A stretch of DNA of 64,000 bases from NCBI GenBank assembly GCA_902777855.1, contig CACYVN010000004.1:1-64000 (forward strand), given 5' to 3'. Position 1 is the first letter of the stretch, and every line of letters starts with the position of its first letter. The notes under the pieces were generated by a model. The model made no database searches. It was not told the origin of the DNA and worked only from the letters and a program-made list of their open reading frames with translations. The stretch comes from an uncultured bacterium. Lineage in GTDB: Bacteria > Cyanobacteriota > Vampirovibrionia > Gastranaerophilales > Gastranaerophilaceae. Positions 16,850-25,900 of the stretch are shown here, one piece after another. A program made the position numbers and the translations under genes.

Positions 16850-17377
16850 ATGAAAAAAAATATAGCTTTATTTACAATTATCATCTTATTAATTGGTCTT
16901 ACTGCAAATTCTGAAGACAATCAATATAACCCAAACAGACCCGAATGGAAGGATTTTTGTCCTTTTGGATTAGAAAATATTGAATCTTATAATGTTCAAA
17001 AATCGTTAGCTGGGACTGATAAACATTGGCAGATAAAAGAATATAATTATTGGGTAGATAGAAAAAAAGATTTTGAAAAAGATCTTAAAACCTGTGATGA
17101 ATTAGCCAATAATCCTGAAAATCAAAATCAATGCTATGCCAAGCTTATTGACAGACAAAATAGGCATAATCAGAGTGATGTTACTCCTTGGCAAGTTTGG
17201 CAAAATAAAAGAGCACAGTGGCAGCAAGCTGCTTATGCTATACAACAACAAAACATGCAACAACAGCAGTTAAATCTTCAAAGACAACAACTTATGATGC
17301 AAGAGTCTCAAAATATGCCGAAATTTTCTGACATTATGCCCAAAACGTACAATGTAAATATTCGACGCGGGTACTAA
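16850..17377 (+). CDS. Secreted Gln-rich protein of unknown function
   Basis: A 175-residue protein with a signal peptide (MKKNIALFTIIILLIGLTANSED). The middle is rich in aromatic and charged residues (RPEWKDFCPFGLENI, KHWQIKEYNYWVDRKK) with Cys residues that could form disulfides. The C-terminal third is very rich in Gln and Met (runs of QQQ between about 125 and 155). I chose ATG 16850 because GGAGG at 16840-16844 is its ribosome site; an ATG at 16838 would contain that site. No family recognised. Confidence 0.65.
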   Translation: MKKNIALFTIIILLIGLTANSEDNQYNPNRPEWKDFCPFGLENIESYNVQKSLAGTDKHWQIKEYNYWVDRKKDFEKDLKTCDELANNPENQNQCYAKLIDRQNRHNQSDVTPWQVWQNKRAQWQQAAYAIQQQNMQQQQLNLQRQQLMMQESQNMPKFSDIMPKTYNVNIRRGY

Positions 17378-17403
17378 AAATATAAACTTCATGGATAACT
17401 AAT

Positions 17404-17637
17404 ATGAAAGAACATAGTGATAAAACAACATTGTATTTTGTAATAATTATTATTTGTATATCTTGTTGGTATAATGAGCATGTTTCATATAATAAATTAA
17501 AAAATGAATATTTAGAGTATGTCAATTTTGTACATGAAACTGTAGATAGATTCCCAAGAATAGCTCATAGAATTTATGATTATGAATCATATTTAGATGA
17601 TGTAAAACAAGCAGAGATTGACAATAATAGTTATTAA
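17404..17637 (+). CDS. Small membrane-anchored protein (77 aa)
   Basis: A 77-residue protein with one hydrophobic helix near the start (TLYFVIIIICISCW, about 8-22) and an acidic C-terminal tail rich in Tyr (YNKLKNEYLEYVNF, YDYESYLDDV). The ATG is 27 bp after the previous stop with no strong ribosome site. Last gene of the small-gene run. No family recognised. Confidence 0.5.
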   Translation: MKEHSDKTTLYFVIIIICISCWYNEHVSYNKLKNEYLEYVNFVHETVDRFPRIAHRIYDYESYLDDVKQAEIDNNSY

Positions 17638-17642
17638 GAATT

Positions 17643-17785
17643 GTAGGTTGGGCTTTCAGCCCAACAATTAACAGTGTTGGGGTAGAAACCCCAACTTACA
17701 TAAAATGGATTGCTTCGCCTGACGGCTCGCAATGACATGTTTTTGTCATTGTAAGAATTGCAGGTTGGATATTCTTGCCTAACAT
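17643..17785. repeat. REP-like hairpin cluster (inverted pair plus a degenerate third copy)
   Basis: TGTAGGTTGGGC with stem GTTGGGC/GCCCAAC (17647-17665) faces a second hairpin GTTGGGG/CCCCAAC (17676-17695) ending in CTTACA, the complement of TGTAAG. Together they form an inverted pair. A degenerate third copy, TGCAGGTTGG, begins near 17758. Between them lie GCTTCGCCTGACGGCTCGC and a CAATGAC/GTCATTG hairpin (about 17731-17752). Confidence 0.65.
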
Positions 17786-17790
17786 AATAT

Positions 17791-18486
17791 CTAAATAACT
17801 GCTGAGAATATTTTATAATACATAAACAGGGCGACTAAAATTAATAAAACCCCGCAGATTTTCATTATTATTTCCGAAATCTGATAGAATTTTTCGCCCG
17901 ATGATTTTAGTTTTGAAGTAATTACACCTGCCAAAATAAATATAACACCCTGTCCCAACGAGAATAAAAATAACATTAAAATTGACTGACCGATATTTGC
18001 ACCGACTGATGCAAAAGCCATTATACTTGCCAAAATCGGAGTTGAACAGGGAGTTCCGATTAATGCAAAAACAGCACCGAGCAAAACCGGATACAAAAAA
18101 TCGTTGTTAAATTTGTTTTGGGGCATTTCTTTAATTAAAACAGGCAACTGAATATCAAGCAACCCTGTAATATTCAACCCCATAATCAAAATAACCGAAG
18201 CCGCAAAGAGTGCAAAATAAGGATTTCCTACAAAAATTTTACCTGTTAAGGCGCAAATTAAACCGATAACCGAAAAAACAATGCTTGCCCCAAGCACAAA
18301 AAAGAGCATTTGTACAAAAGTCTTTGACGGCTTGCTATCTCCGTATCCGCCGACATAACCGACAATTAAAGGCAACATTGAAAGTGAACAGGGAGAAACA
18401 GATGCAATTAACCCTCCCAAAAATGATGCCAAAAACATTACGTATATACTTGACGGATTTTGAAAAATTACAAGCAGTTCTTCCAT
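17791..18486 (-). CDS. ccdA: CcdA-type thiol:disulfide transporter
   Basis: A 231-residue membrane protein with six hydrophobic helices. The two conserved Cys that shuttle electrons across the membrane are C33 in ASVSPCSLSMLP and C147 in LIGTPCSTPI. CcdA/DsbD-beta proteins pass reducing power from cytoplasmic thioredoxin to an outside thioredoxin-like protein for cytochrome c assembly or other thiol repair. Such a partner is encoded just upstream and its stop overlaps this ATG (TAATG). Length is normal. Confidence 0.88.
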   Translation of the reverse strand: MEELLVIFQNPSSIYVMFLASFLGGLIASVSPCSLSMLPLIVGYVGGYGDSKPSKTFVQMLFFVLGASIVFSVIGLICALTGKIFVGNPYFALFAASVILIMGLNITGLLDIQLPVLIKEMPQNKFNNDFLYPVLLGAVFALIGTPCSTPILASIMAFASVGANIGQSILMLFLFSLGQGVIFILAGVITSKLKSSGEKFYQISEIIMKICGVLLILVALFMYYKIFSAVI

Positions 18487-18872
18487 TATTTTAATCTTTC
18501 AATAATTTCAATATATTCTTCCTTTTGTGCCGCCCCTTCAAATCTTTTGCATTCTTTGCCGTTTGAATCAAGCATTACAACCGTCGGAACAAGTGTTACA
18601 TTATACTTTTTAATTAACTTGTTATTCATATCTTTTCTTGAATCAACAATAACAGCCGTATATGATACTTTGTCTTTGTATTTTGGCAAAATTTCATTAA
18701 AAATTTTCTCGACTTCTTTACATTCAAGACACATTGAAGATGAGAATTTAATAATCTGCGGCAAATTTGTATCTGCTATTGCAGTTGAATCTTTATTCCA
18801 TGTCAAAGCCCAAAAAGCAAGCAACGGCAGAATTATTATTGCCAAAATTGTTACAATTGATTTTCTTGTCAT
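18486..18872 (-). CDS. Membrane-anchored thioredoxin-like protein
   Basis: A 128-residue protein with an N-terminal membrane helix (about 5-24, IVTILAIIILPLLAFWALTW) and a thioredoxin fold outside the membrane. The active site is C48-L-E-C51 in SSSMCLECKEVE, and the cis-Pro loop is TLVPTVVML. It is probably reduced by the CcdA-type transporter encoded immediately downstream with overlapping codons. The target thiols are unknown; cytochrome c maturation genes are not in the window. Confidence 0.85.
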   Translation of the reverse strand: MTRKSIVTILAIIILPLLAFWALTWNKDSTAIADTNLPQIIKFSSSMCLECKEVEKIFNEILPKYKDKVSYTAVIVDSRKDMNNKLIKKYNVTLVPTVVMLDSNGKECKRFEGAAQKEEYIEIIERLK

Positions 18873-18950
18873 AATATCCTCTTTTCTTTTTAATTACACC
18901 ATATTATTTTATTTTGGTATAATTTTTGCAATAAGTAACTCAGGCGTAAA

Positions 18951-19808
18951 CTATTCACCGAGTAAAATATTATCAATAAGTCTTACTCCTCCGACTCTGC
19001 ATGCAATAAATACTCTTGTATTATTATCCGCCTGCGGAACTTTTTCCAAATCCTCCTGATTCATAAATTCAAGATACTCAAGTTCATGATGTTCGTTAAG
19101 AAATTCGTACGCCGTTTCTTTGAGTGCTTCAACATCAGTCACGCCTTTTTTATAGCAGGAATTTATATTATTAAGAATTTTAGAAAGCACAAGTGCTTCT
19201 TTTTTATCTTCATCAGATAAATATTTATTTCTTGAGCTGAGGGCAAGTCCTGATTCTTCCCTGACTATCGGGCAAGGTATGATTTCAACGGGAATATTCA
19301 AATCTTTAACCATTTTTTTGATGATAATAAGTTGCTGCGCATCTTTTTGACCAAAGAAAGCATAATCCGGCTGAACAATATTAAATAATTTGTTAACAAC
19401 GGTACAAACACCGTCAAAATGTCCGACTCTTGATTTCCCGCAGAGCTTATTGACATAGAAAAACGGAGGAATAACGTAGGTTAAGAAGTCATTTGTTCTC
19501 ATTTGCCCTTCTCCGTACATTTCATTCGGATTTGGAGCAAAAACAACAGAGACACCGGCATCATCACACATTTTGTTATCAGCATCAAGTGTTCTTGGGT
19601 ATTTATCTAAATCTTCCCCCGGACAAAACTGAATAGGATTGACAAATACAGAAACCACAACTCTGTCGCATTTTTCAACGGCTTTTTTGATAAGGCTCAA
19701 ATGACCGTCGTGCAACGCCCCCATTGTAGGTACAAGCCCGATTGTCAGTCCTTGCTTTTTCCATTCTTTAACCTGCGCTCTGACTTCATTTATTGTATGT
19801 AATAACAT
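18951..19808 (-). CDS. panC: Pantothenate synthetase
   Basis: A 285-residue enzyme that joins pantoate and beta-alanine with ATP. Family motifs are GLVPTMGALHDGHLSLI (the HxGH nucleotidyl site), VVVSVFVNPIQF, FAPNPNEMY, KLCGKSRVGHFDGVCTVV, YAFFGQKDAQQL, PIVREESGLALSSRN, and RLIDNILL at the end. Length is normal. Its ATG overlaps the panB stop (TAATG). Part of the pxpA-yvcK-panB-panC run. Confidence 0.97.
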   Translation of the reverse strand: MLLHTINEVRAQVKEWKKQGLTIGLVPTMGALHDGHLSLIKKAVEKCDRVVVSVFVNPIQFCPGEDLDKYPRTLDADNKMCDDAGVSVVFAPNPNEMYGEGQMRTNDFLTYVIPPFFYVNKLCGKSRVGHFDGVCTVVNKLFNIVQPDYAFFGQKDAQQLIIIKKMVKDLNIPVEIIPCPIVREESGLALSSRNKYLSDEDKKEALVLSKILNNINSCYKKGVTDVEALKETAYEFLNEHHELEYLEFMNQEDLEKVPQADNNTRVFIACRVGGVRLIDNILLGE

Positions 19809-20608
19809 TAGTAAACCTCGTTTTCGTTAGGGTAATTCCCGTTTTTAATATCTTCAATATATTTTGCGGCACAATTTGTTATAAGTGATTTCATATCCCC
19901 ATATTTACGAGCAAATTTAGGTGTGAAATTATCAAATTTCCCAAATAAATCATCACAAACCATCACAAATCCGTCACAATACCTTCCCGCACCGCACGAA
20001 ATTGTCGGAACTGAAATATTTTCGGTAATATTTTTTGCAACATCTTCCGGCACCATCTCTAAAACAAGAGAAAATACACCGGCTTTTTCAAGTTTTTGGG
20101 CTTGTTTTAAAAGTTCTTCTGCCGCTTGCTCAGTTTTCCCTTGTATAATATGCCCGCCAATTACATTTTGACTTTGAGGGGTATAACCGATATGTCCCAT
20201 AACAGGAACACCCATATTGACGGTACATTCAATCAGCTTTTCAATATAATCATTACATCCTTCAAGTTTTACTGCATTAGCACCGTTTTTAACCATATTG
20301 CCAATATTAATCAGAGCAGACGGTATATCAATGGTATAACTCATAAACGGCATATCCGTAACAACCATTGCACGTTCTGCACCTTTGGCTACAGCTTTGG
20401 TAAAAATTGTCATTTCCTCAACACCGATACAATTTGTGTTGTCATATCCTAACGCTGTCATAGCAAGGCTATCACCTATTAAGATGATATCAGTACCTGC
20501 ATTATCAATATATTTTGCGGTTGAAAAATCGTAAGCAGTGAGCATTGAAAATTTCTCACCGTTATCTTTAATTTTTTTTAGTGTTCTGACGGTAACTTTA
20601 TTTGCCAT
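19808..20608 (-). CDS. panB: 3-methyl-2-oxobutanoate hydroxymethyltransferase
   Basis: A 266-residue enzyme that makes ketopantoate from ketoisovalerate and methylene-THF. Landmarks are KFSMLTAYDFSTAKYID, ILIGDSLAMTALGYDNT, VTDMPFMSY, AVKLEGC, PVMGHIGYTPQS, LVLEMVP, PTISCGAGRYCDGFVMVCDDLFG and FARKYGD. I chose ATG 20608 (MANKVTVRTLKK) because family members begin just before the TVRTLKK segment; a frame start at 20662 would run far into the upstream gene. With this start it overlaps the YvcK-like stop by 11 bp. A ketopantoate reductase is not seen here. Confidence 0.95.
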   Translation of the reverse strand: MANKVTVRTLKKIKDNGEKFSMLTAYDFSTAKYIDNAGTDIILIGDSLAMTALGYDNTNCIGVEEMTIFTKAVAKGAERAMVVTDMPFMSYTIDIPSALINIGNMVKNGANAVKLEGCNDYIEKLIECTVNMGVPVMGHIGYTPQSQNVIGGHIIQGKTEQAAEELLKQAQKLEKAGVFSLVLEMVPEDVAKNITENISVPTISCGAGRYCDGFVMVCDDLFGKFDNFTPKFARKYGDMKSLITNCAAKYIEDIKNGNYPNENEVY

Positions 20609-21899
20609 TTTTTTGCTCTTTTCTAAACCAATAATAAACAGCCCTTGCAACTTTTCTTGCACTATGCCTGATTAACCCGTCTTTTGAAGGTTCCACAATA
20701 TTTTTAGCACATATATTTACACCAAGTTTTTTAATTTCTGCACTATCAAGTTCTACAGGGAATTGCCCTTTTTCACGATATTTTTCATAGGGCAAATCCG
20801 GGAAATTATCATTTACAAGAATAGCATCGACAAGATGTTCTACATCCGCGTGCCTTATAAGAGCTTTTAAATGATCGCTTACACTATAGCCATCCGTTTC
20901 ACCCGGCTGAGTCATAATATTGCAAACATAAATTTTTTTCGCTTTTGATTGTGAAATAGCCTGCGAAATTTCTTTTATAAGTAAATTCGGAATTACACTT
21001 GTATAAAGACTTCCGGGACCCAGAATAATCAACTCTGCATCTGCAATTGCACTTAACACTTCAGGTAAAGCCTTGCAATCTTTTGGGACACTAAACAGTC
21101 GTTTAATATGCCCGTTCGCCTCCGGAATCATTGATTCTCCATGAATAATTCTGCCGTCTTCCATTTCAGCTGCAAGTTTCATATCATCTAATGTTGCGGG
21201 CAGAACCTGCCCTCTCAAAGATATAACATTAGCACTTGCCTTGACGGCTGATGCCATATCTCCGGTTATTTCACACATAGCTGTCAAAAACAGATTCCCA
21301 AAACTGTGTCCTTCAAGTCCTTCACCATTATCAAAACGGAATTTGAAAAGTTTGGTAACCAAATCTTCATCATCCGCTAATGCCGTCATACAGTGACGAA
21401 TATCTCCCGGAGGCAAAATGCCCAATGATTCTCTTAAGCGCCCTGAACTTCCGCCGTCATCACCGACACTTACAATTGCAGTTATATTGTTGGTAATATT
21501 TTTTATTCCGCTTAAAAGCATTGATAAACCGGTACCGCCACCCACTGCAACAACTCTGGGACCTCTGCTCAATTTTCTTTTACGGTAAAGATTTTCAAGT
21601 AAAACATCACTGGTTTTATTATCAGGTAAATCAAGAATAGATAAATTAGTCATTCTCCAGCCTTTAAAGAAGAATGCCGCACCTATCATCACAATGCCGA
21701 AAGCAAGCCACTCGGTTGAAATGGTATTTGCAACTTTACTGATAAACTGCATTGTATAAAATACCGGTCTGATATCAAATAATATCAAAATACCAAAGGT
21801 CATAAGCAGTGTGCCTGCAAAAATAAGTGCAAACCATCTTTTTACGTGTAATCCCGGAAGTAACCATCCTATCTGTTTTGGCATTTTAAATTTTTTCAT
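20598..21899 (-). CDS. YvcK/CofD-like protein with N-terminal membrane anchor
   Basis: A 433-residue protein. Residues 1-75 carry two membrane helices (about 20-42 and 55-75). The rest is the YvcK/CofD-like fold: VVAVGGGTGLSMLLSGIK, AIVSVGDDGGSSGRLRES, GDIRHCMTALADDEDL, LEGHSFGNLFLTAM, LGPGSLYTSVIPNLL, VCNIMTQPGETDGYS. YvcK (gluconeogenesis factor) binds UDP-sugars and is needed for cell-wall homeostasis in Bacillus-type bacteria. The extra membrane anchor occurs in some lineages. First in line before panB, with overlapping codons. Confidence 0.88.
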   Translation of the reverse strand: MKKFKMPKQIGWLLPGLHVKRWFALIFAGTLLMTFGILILFDIRPVFYTMQFISKVANTISTEWLAFGIVMIGAAFFFKGWRMTNLSILDLPDNKTSDVLLENLYRKRKLSRGPRVVAVGGGTGLSMLLSGIKNITNNITAIVSVGDDGGSSGRLRESLGILPPGDIRHCMTALADDEDLVTKLFKFRFDNGEGLEGHSFGNLFLTAMCEITGDMASAVKASANVISLRGQVLPATLDDMKLAAEMEDGRIIHGESMIPEANGHIKRLFSVPKDCKALPEVLSAIADAELIILGPGSLYTSVIPNLLIKEISQAISQSKAKKIYVCNIMTQPGETDGYSVSDHLKALIRHADVEHLVDAILVNDNFPDLPYEKYREKGQFPVELDSAEIKKLGVNICAKNIVEPSKDGLIRHSARKVARAVYYWFRKEQKNGK

Positions 21900-21910
21900 A
21901 ATTTCCCTTG

Positions 21911-22705
21911 CTATTCTACCCAGCCTGATTTCATCGCATTTTTATAATTAAAAGGTAATGGAGCAACAATTTCATTTGCAGCTATAATCAGTTCTTTAGC
22001 ATTTGATAATTTATTTGAGAAATGAATTGTATCCGCCTCAATTTGAGTTTTCCCACCAATATTATTTGTTACGCGGGAATTATTCAATAAATCTTTTAAT
22101 CTCGAAATTGATATATCGGTATTTTCTAAATCTTTCGCATTAAAAATTATATTACCCTGTTCATCATAAATTTTTTCAAGATGGACTTCGTGTGCGACCT
22201 GAATATTTTCTTCTTCTCCTATTTGAGCAAGATTTTGACCGGCTGCACCGTAATAAACAAGCCACTGCGAGCATTTTTTTATTGCTCTTGCAATAGTTCT
22301 TGATACTTCAATATCTTCCATTGCTCTGCGATACATTGCCCCATGAGGTCTTACATGTTCAATTTCCATATGATAAGCCTTCGCAAAAGTCATCAGGGCT
22401 CCAACCTGATACATAACAAGTGCTTCAAGCTCATCTTCTTCCAAATCCATCGGACGATACCCGAAACCCTGTATATCATCGTAACCTATGTGCGCCCCGA
22501 CTACTACATTTTTTTCTTTTGCTTCAAGTAAAGCTTCCTTTATCGCTGACGGGTCGCCTGCGTGAAATCCGCACGCAATATTAACTGAACTTACATAATC
22601 CAAAAGATTATATTCCGAGCTGTTTTTATAAATCCCGAAACTCTGCGCTAAATCACAGTTAAAATCAATATTTTTTATCCCTCTTTTTTCAATAACATTT
22701 TGCAT
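21911..22705 (-). CDS. pxpA: LamB/YcsF-family 5-oxoprolinase subunit A
   Basis: A 264-residue protein of the LamB/YcsF family: DFNCDLAQSFGIY, NIACGFHAGDPSAI, VVVGAHIGYDDIQGFGYRPM, HVRPHGAMYRRA, and the end IVAPLPFNYKNA. In bacteria PxpA works with PxpB and PxpC to hydrolyse 5-oxoproline to glutamate; those partners are not in the window. AAGGGATAATTTTT precedes the ATG. It lies 11 bp before the YvcK-like gene, so the four genes to panC may be one transcript. Confidence 0.9.
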   Translation of the reverse strand: MQNVIEKRGIKNIDFNCDLAQSFGIYKNSSEYNLLDYVSSVNIACGFHAGDPSAIKEALLEAKEKNVVVGAHIGYDDIQGFGYRPMDLEEDELEALVMYQVGALMTFAKAYHMEIEHVRPHGAMYRRAMEDIEVSRTIARAIKKCSQWLVYYGAAGQNLAQIGEEENIQVAHEVHLEKIYDEQGNIIFNAKDLENTDISISRLKDLLNNSRVTNNIGGKTQIEADTIHFSNKLSNAKELIIAANEIVAPLPFNYKNAMKSGWVE

Positions 22706-22773
22706 AAAAATTATCCCTTCTAATCAATTATACTATTAAAAAAATAATATAGGGATATTTTACAAAATATTAA

Positions 22774-23169
22774 TTATGCGTTATAGTACATTCCTTGAGA
22801 ATGATACGCATCCATTAAAGAACTCCGCAACAAATCTTCATTCATATCTGCTTTCCCAAAAGCAATCCTTTTAGCTTCTAAATCTGCTTGCTGATTGGAT
22901 GTAATTTTAATCATTCCTGAAAGTTTATTTCTGAAACTTCTGTATGCACCGCGCAACTTTTTATTTAAAGCAACAGCTTGATTCAATGCATTCTGAAGGT
23001 AACTTATTCTTGCTTCGTTTGTATTTTTCAAAGGATTTGTGGTATTTTGAGTTTTCTTTGCCTTTAGCCCTTCTTCAATTATGCTGTTTATTCCGGACAA
23101 AACACGCTTCGGAGCATTTAAAACACCTGATACTGTATTTGTTTTTGATGTAACTTTTGAAACACCCAT
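22774..23169 (-). CDS. Hypothetical basic protein (131 aa)
   Basis: A soluble, Lys/Asn/Ser-rich protein. The middle (NEARISYLQNALNQAVALNKKLRGAYRSFRNKLSG) looks helical, and the end is SLMDAYHSQGMYYNA. I chose ATG 23169 (MGVSKVTSK) with AAGGG 6 bp upstream; the longer frame would start at a TTG inside the preceding gene. No family recognised. Gene order suggests co-transcription with the NAGPA-type gene. Confidence 0.55.
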   Translation of the reverse strand: MGVSKVTSKTNTVSGVLNAPKRVLSGINSIIEEGLKAKKTQNTTNPLKNTNEARISYLQNALNQAVALNKKLRGAYRSFRNKLSGMIKITSNQQADLEAKRIAFGKADMNEDLLRSSLMDAYHSQGMYYNA

Positions 23170-23251
23170 AGCAATCCCTTTTAATCCTTTATATATAGAT
23201 AAAGGATTTTTAATATTTAAAATTGCCTTTTTGTTACAAATATTTACAATT

Positions 23252-24055
23252 TTAGTAAACAATCATAAAAGATTTCAAAACACGACCAGCGCCATCACCT
23301 TTTAGAGATATAACCTCAAGTTTCTTTTTATAGTTCATTGAAGTAGAACTCCCGCCATCAAAACCCATTGCTCTGTCGAGTTTCAGGTCTTTACACAAAT
23401 CTCTTACCTGATACATATCCATAGGATTTTCATCAGTAATTATGAGAATATGACATTCTTCAGTACCTTTGATACCGATAATCGTTCTTGATGTCTTATG
23501 CAGAACAGATGCTGATTCTCTTATAACATTTCCTTCTTCATCTTTTACAATGAACCCTTCTTCTTCAAGTTTTAATTCCGGATATATCAAAGGTCCGCCC
23601 TGAGCCGAGGTTACAATTGAACATTCAAAATCTACACCTGCATTGTGAGGTGCGATTTCATATTTAAACTTATTCCCGCATTGCAAAACTCTAAACTCGC
23701 TGCGGTTTAAGACTTTGTTCATATTTTTTCTAAAAAACTGATTTGCATACAAAGACTTATTGAAAATAGGATCCGCAGACGTCATTCTGTCTGTAACAAC
23801 ATAAGAAATTGTCTGACCATTATTCGGGTCAAAGAATCCTGCATTAACCGTTAATTTTGCCTTTGCCTTTATATGAGCTTCTTTGTTTGTAATAAGTTCT
23901 TCACTTGTAATAAATTTTATTTTTTTCTTTACTTTTTCGCCCTTTAAAACAATATGATATATCCCGTTTTCGTACTTAACCGAAATGTCTCCCGCAAAAG
24001 CCGGAGATGCAAAGAAAATTACAAAAATGAGAAAAATTATTTTAAAAATTTTCAT
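23252..24055 (-). CDS. Secreted phosphodiester glycosidase-family (NAGPA, DUF2233) protein
   Basis: A 267-residue protein with a clear signal peptide (MKIFKIIFLIFVIFFASPAFAGD; cleavage after about 21). The NAGPA core is visible as LTVNAGFFDPNNGQTISYVV, RTIIGIKG and the C-terminal AMGFDGGSSTSMNYKKK. NAGPA-fold enzymes remove alpha-GlcNAc caps or cleave sugar phosphodiesters, and in bacteria are linked to exopolysaccharide or cell-wall turnover. Its ATG lies 1 bp after the LptF-type stop, so an envelope role is likely, though the substrate is unknown. Confidence 0.85.
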   Translation of the reverse strand: MKIFKIIFLIFVIFFASPAFAGDISVKYENGIYHIVLKGEKVKKKIKFITSEELITNKEAHIKAKAKLTVNAGFFDPNNGQTISYVVTDRMTSADPIFNKSLYANQFFRKNMNKVLNRSEFRVLQCGNKFKYEIAPHNAGVDFECSIVTSAQGGPLIYPELKLEEEGFIVKDEEGNVIRESASVLHKTSRTIIGIKGTEECHILIITDENPMDMYQVRDLCKDLKLDRAMGFDGGSSTSMNYKKKLEVISLKGDGAGRVLKSFMIVY

Positions 24056-24056
24056 A

Positions 24057-25175
24057 TTACAAATCCTTTAACTTATAGAAAATATAAATGGCAAACATAA
24101 ATGCTGCAGCCGGGATAATTGCTGTCAGATACGGAGATAAAATACCTTTTTCTGCAAGCATATCAAAAAACGGCAAAGTTATATAATATACAAATACGCA
24201 CCCTATACCTATAGTAAAACCGACAACTCTTTGTTCTCTGGGTTTGCTAAAACCTAAAAGACATCCCAAAATTGCAAGCAATACCCCGACAAGCGGAGAC
24301 AAAAATCTCTGAAGATACTTATTAAGCATATAATTGTATTCTTCATCAAGCTTTTCATGCTTTAACAATTTCAAATATTTTCTTAATCGAGGATTGGAAA
24401 TATCCCTTTCTTTCAATGCGGAATAATTCATTAAAATGAATGCATTTTGAGCCGATTCCTTATCCAGAATATCCAATTTATCCTTATGATCTATTTCTAC
24501 ATAAATTCCGTCGTTTGAAATCTGATAAGTTGAAACATCCTGAAGATGCCAGACATCATCGTCTGCATAACCTTTTTTGGCTACATAAATGTTAGTTAAC
24601 TGATGCACATCCTGATAAATCTTGTTGGAAAAATCCAGAACAGTAACATTTTCCATATTTCTTCCGATTGCTCTCGAAATTACAATCGCAAGCAACGGAT
24701 GACCAGATTTATCTTTTTGGGTATAAATATACTGGGCATGAATAACATCCCCTCTTATAGCTCTTAATCTGCTTTCTGCATAAGGGGTTCCCCTATTTTC
24801 CAATACAAAACAAATACTTGCGAAAAGTAATGCAAAAACAACAACAGGGGCAACAATTCTCTGGAATGACATTCCTATTGCGCGAAATATCGTCATTTCG
24901 GAATCCTTACTTAATTTATCAAAGGTAAACAAAGTTCCCAGAAGCAAACCGACCGGAATTGCTTTGTCCAGAATCTTTGGCAATTCACACAACAACAACA
25001 CAAGTGCAGTGTTAAAATCATATTTCCCGTCGAGAGCATCTCTTACAGTATTTAAAAGAATTTCAGGAGCAATCCATACAATCGTAAATAATAAAACCGC
25101 ACCAATTGTTGCACCTGCAACCTGCTTCAATATATATTTATCATAAATTGATATTTTAGGGAATTTTATACTCAT
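24057..25175 (-). CDS. LptF/LptG-family LPS export permease
   Basis: A 372-residue YjgP/YjgQ-family protein with three membrane helices at the start (about 15-130), a beta-jellyroll domain outside the inner membrane (about 135-265) and three more helices at the end. The conserved opening (LKQVAGATIGAVLLFTIVWI) and the QRFLSPLVGVLLAILGCLLGF segment are visible. With LptB it would extract LPS from the inner membrane. Only one permease gene is present, whereas proteobacteria have two. Its start overlaps the lptB stop. Confidence 0.88.
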   Translation of the reverse strand: MSIKFPKISIYDKYILKQVAGATIGAVLLFTIVWIAPEILLNTVRDALDGKYDFNTALVLLLCELPKILDKAIPVGLLLGTLFTFDKLSKDSEMTIFRAIGMSFQRIVAPVVVFALLFASICFVLENRGTPYAESRLRAIRGDVIHAQYIYTQKDKSGHPLLAIVISRAIGRNMENVTVLDFSNKIYQDVHQLTNIYVAKKGYADDDVWHLQDVSTYQISNDGIYVEIDHKDKLDILDKESAQNAFILMNYSALKERDISNPRLRKYLKLLKHEKLDEEYNYMLNKYLQRFLSPLVGVLLAILGCLLGFSKPREQRVVGFTIGIGCVFVYYITLPFFDMLAEKGILSPYLTAIIPAAAFMFAIYIFYKLKDL

Positions 25176-25900
25176 TACAGTTTAAAATCCTCACCTAAAT
25201 AATGTTTTTTGGCTATAGGATCAACAGCAACGTCTTTACTTTTGCCCTGTATTTTAATTTTTCCATCAAAAATTACATAAGCCCTATCGGTAATCGAAAG
25301 AGTAGCTTTCGGATTGTGGTCTGTAATCAGAACTCCCAAACCTTTTTCAATAGACAGTTTTCTGATATTGTCTTTAATTTCCCCGATAGCAATCGGGTCA
25401 ATACCGGTAAACGGTTCGTCTAAGAGTATAAAATCAGGACTTGCAGCTAAAGCTCTTGCAAGTTCTACCCTTCTTCTTTCACCTCCTGAAAGCTTTATGG
25501 CAGCTTCTTTTCTTAATCTTGCCATACCAAATTCAGCAAGCAATTCTTCCAATTTTGAATGTTTTTCATTTACCGTCAGTTTGTCATTCATTTCAAGAAC
25601 AAATTTTATATTATCTTCAACTGACAAACTTCTGAAAATTGAAGCTTCCTGCGGCAAATATCCGATACCTCGTCTTGAGCGAATGTGCATAGGGTATTTT
25701 GTAATATCATCTCCCTCTAACAATACATGACCCTTATTCGGTTTTACAAGACCGACTATCATATAAAATGTTGTCGTTTTTCCTGCACCGTTAGGACCTA
25801 AAAGACCAACAACTTCGCCTTTATTTACTTCGAAATTGACGTCATTTACAACACATCTGTCTCCGTATATTTTAACAAGATTTTTAGCCTCTATTCTCAT
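25175..25900 (-). CDS. lptB: LPS export ABC transporter ATPase
   Basis: A 241-residue ATPase. Walker A is GPNGAGKTT (35-43), the Q-loop follows at YLPQEAS, the signature is LSGGERRRVELARAL and Walker B is FILLDEPFTGIDP, with the switch His in ITDHNPKATL. RRGIGYLPQEASIFR and TDRAYVIFDGKI are typical of LptB. It powers LPS transport with the permease encoded next to it. GGGGATGA lies upstream of the ATG. Confidence 0.95.
   Translation of the reverse strand: MRIEAKNLVKIYGDRCVVNDVNFEVNKGEVVGLLGPNGAGKTTTFYMIVGLVKPNKGHVLLEGDDITKYPMHIRSRRGIGYLPQEASIFRSLSVEDNIKFVLEMNDKLTVNEKHSKLEELLAEFGMARLRKEAAIKLSGGERRRVELARALAASPDFILLDEPFTGIDPIAIGEIKDNIRKLSIEKGLGVLITDHNPKATLSITDRAYVIFDGKIKIQGKSKDVAVDPIAKKHYLGEDFKL

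Noticed and set aside
17643-17785. CRISPR array
   Set aside because: The repeats are few, palindromic in facing pairs and unequal in spacing, with no cas genes.
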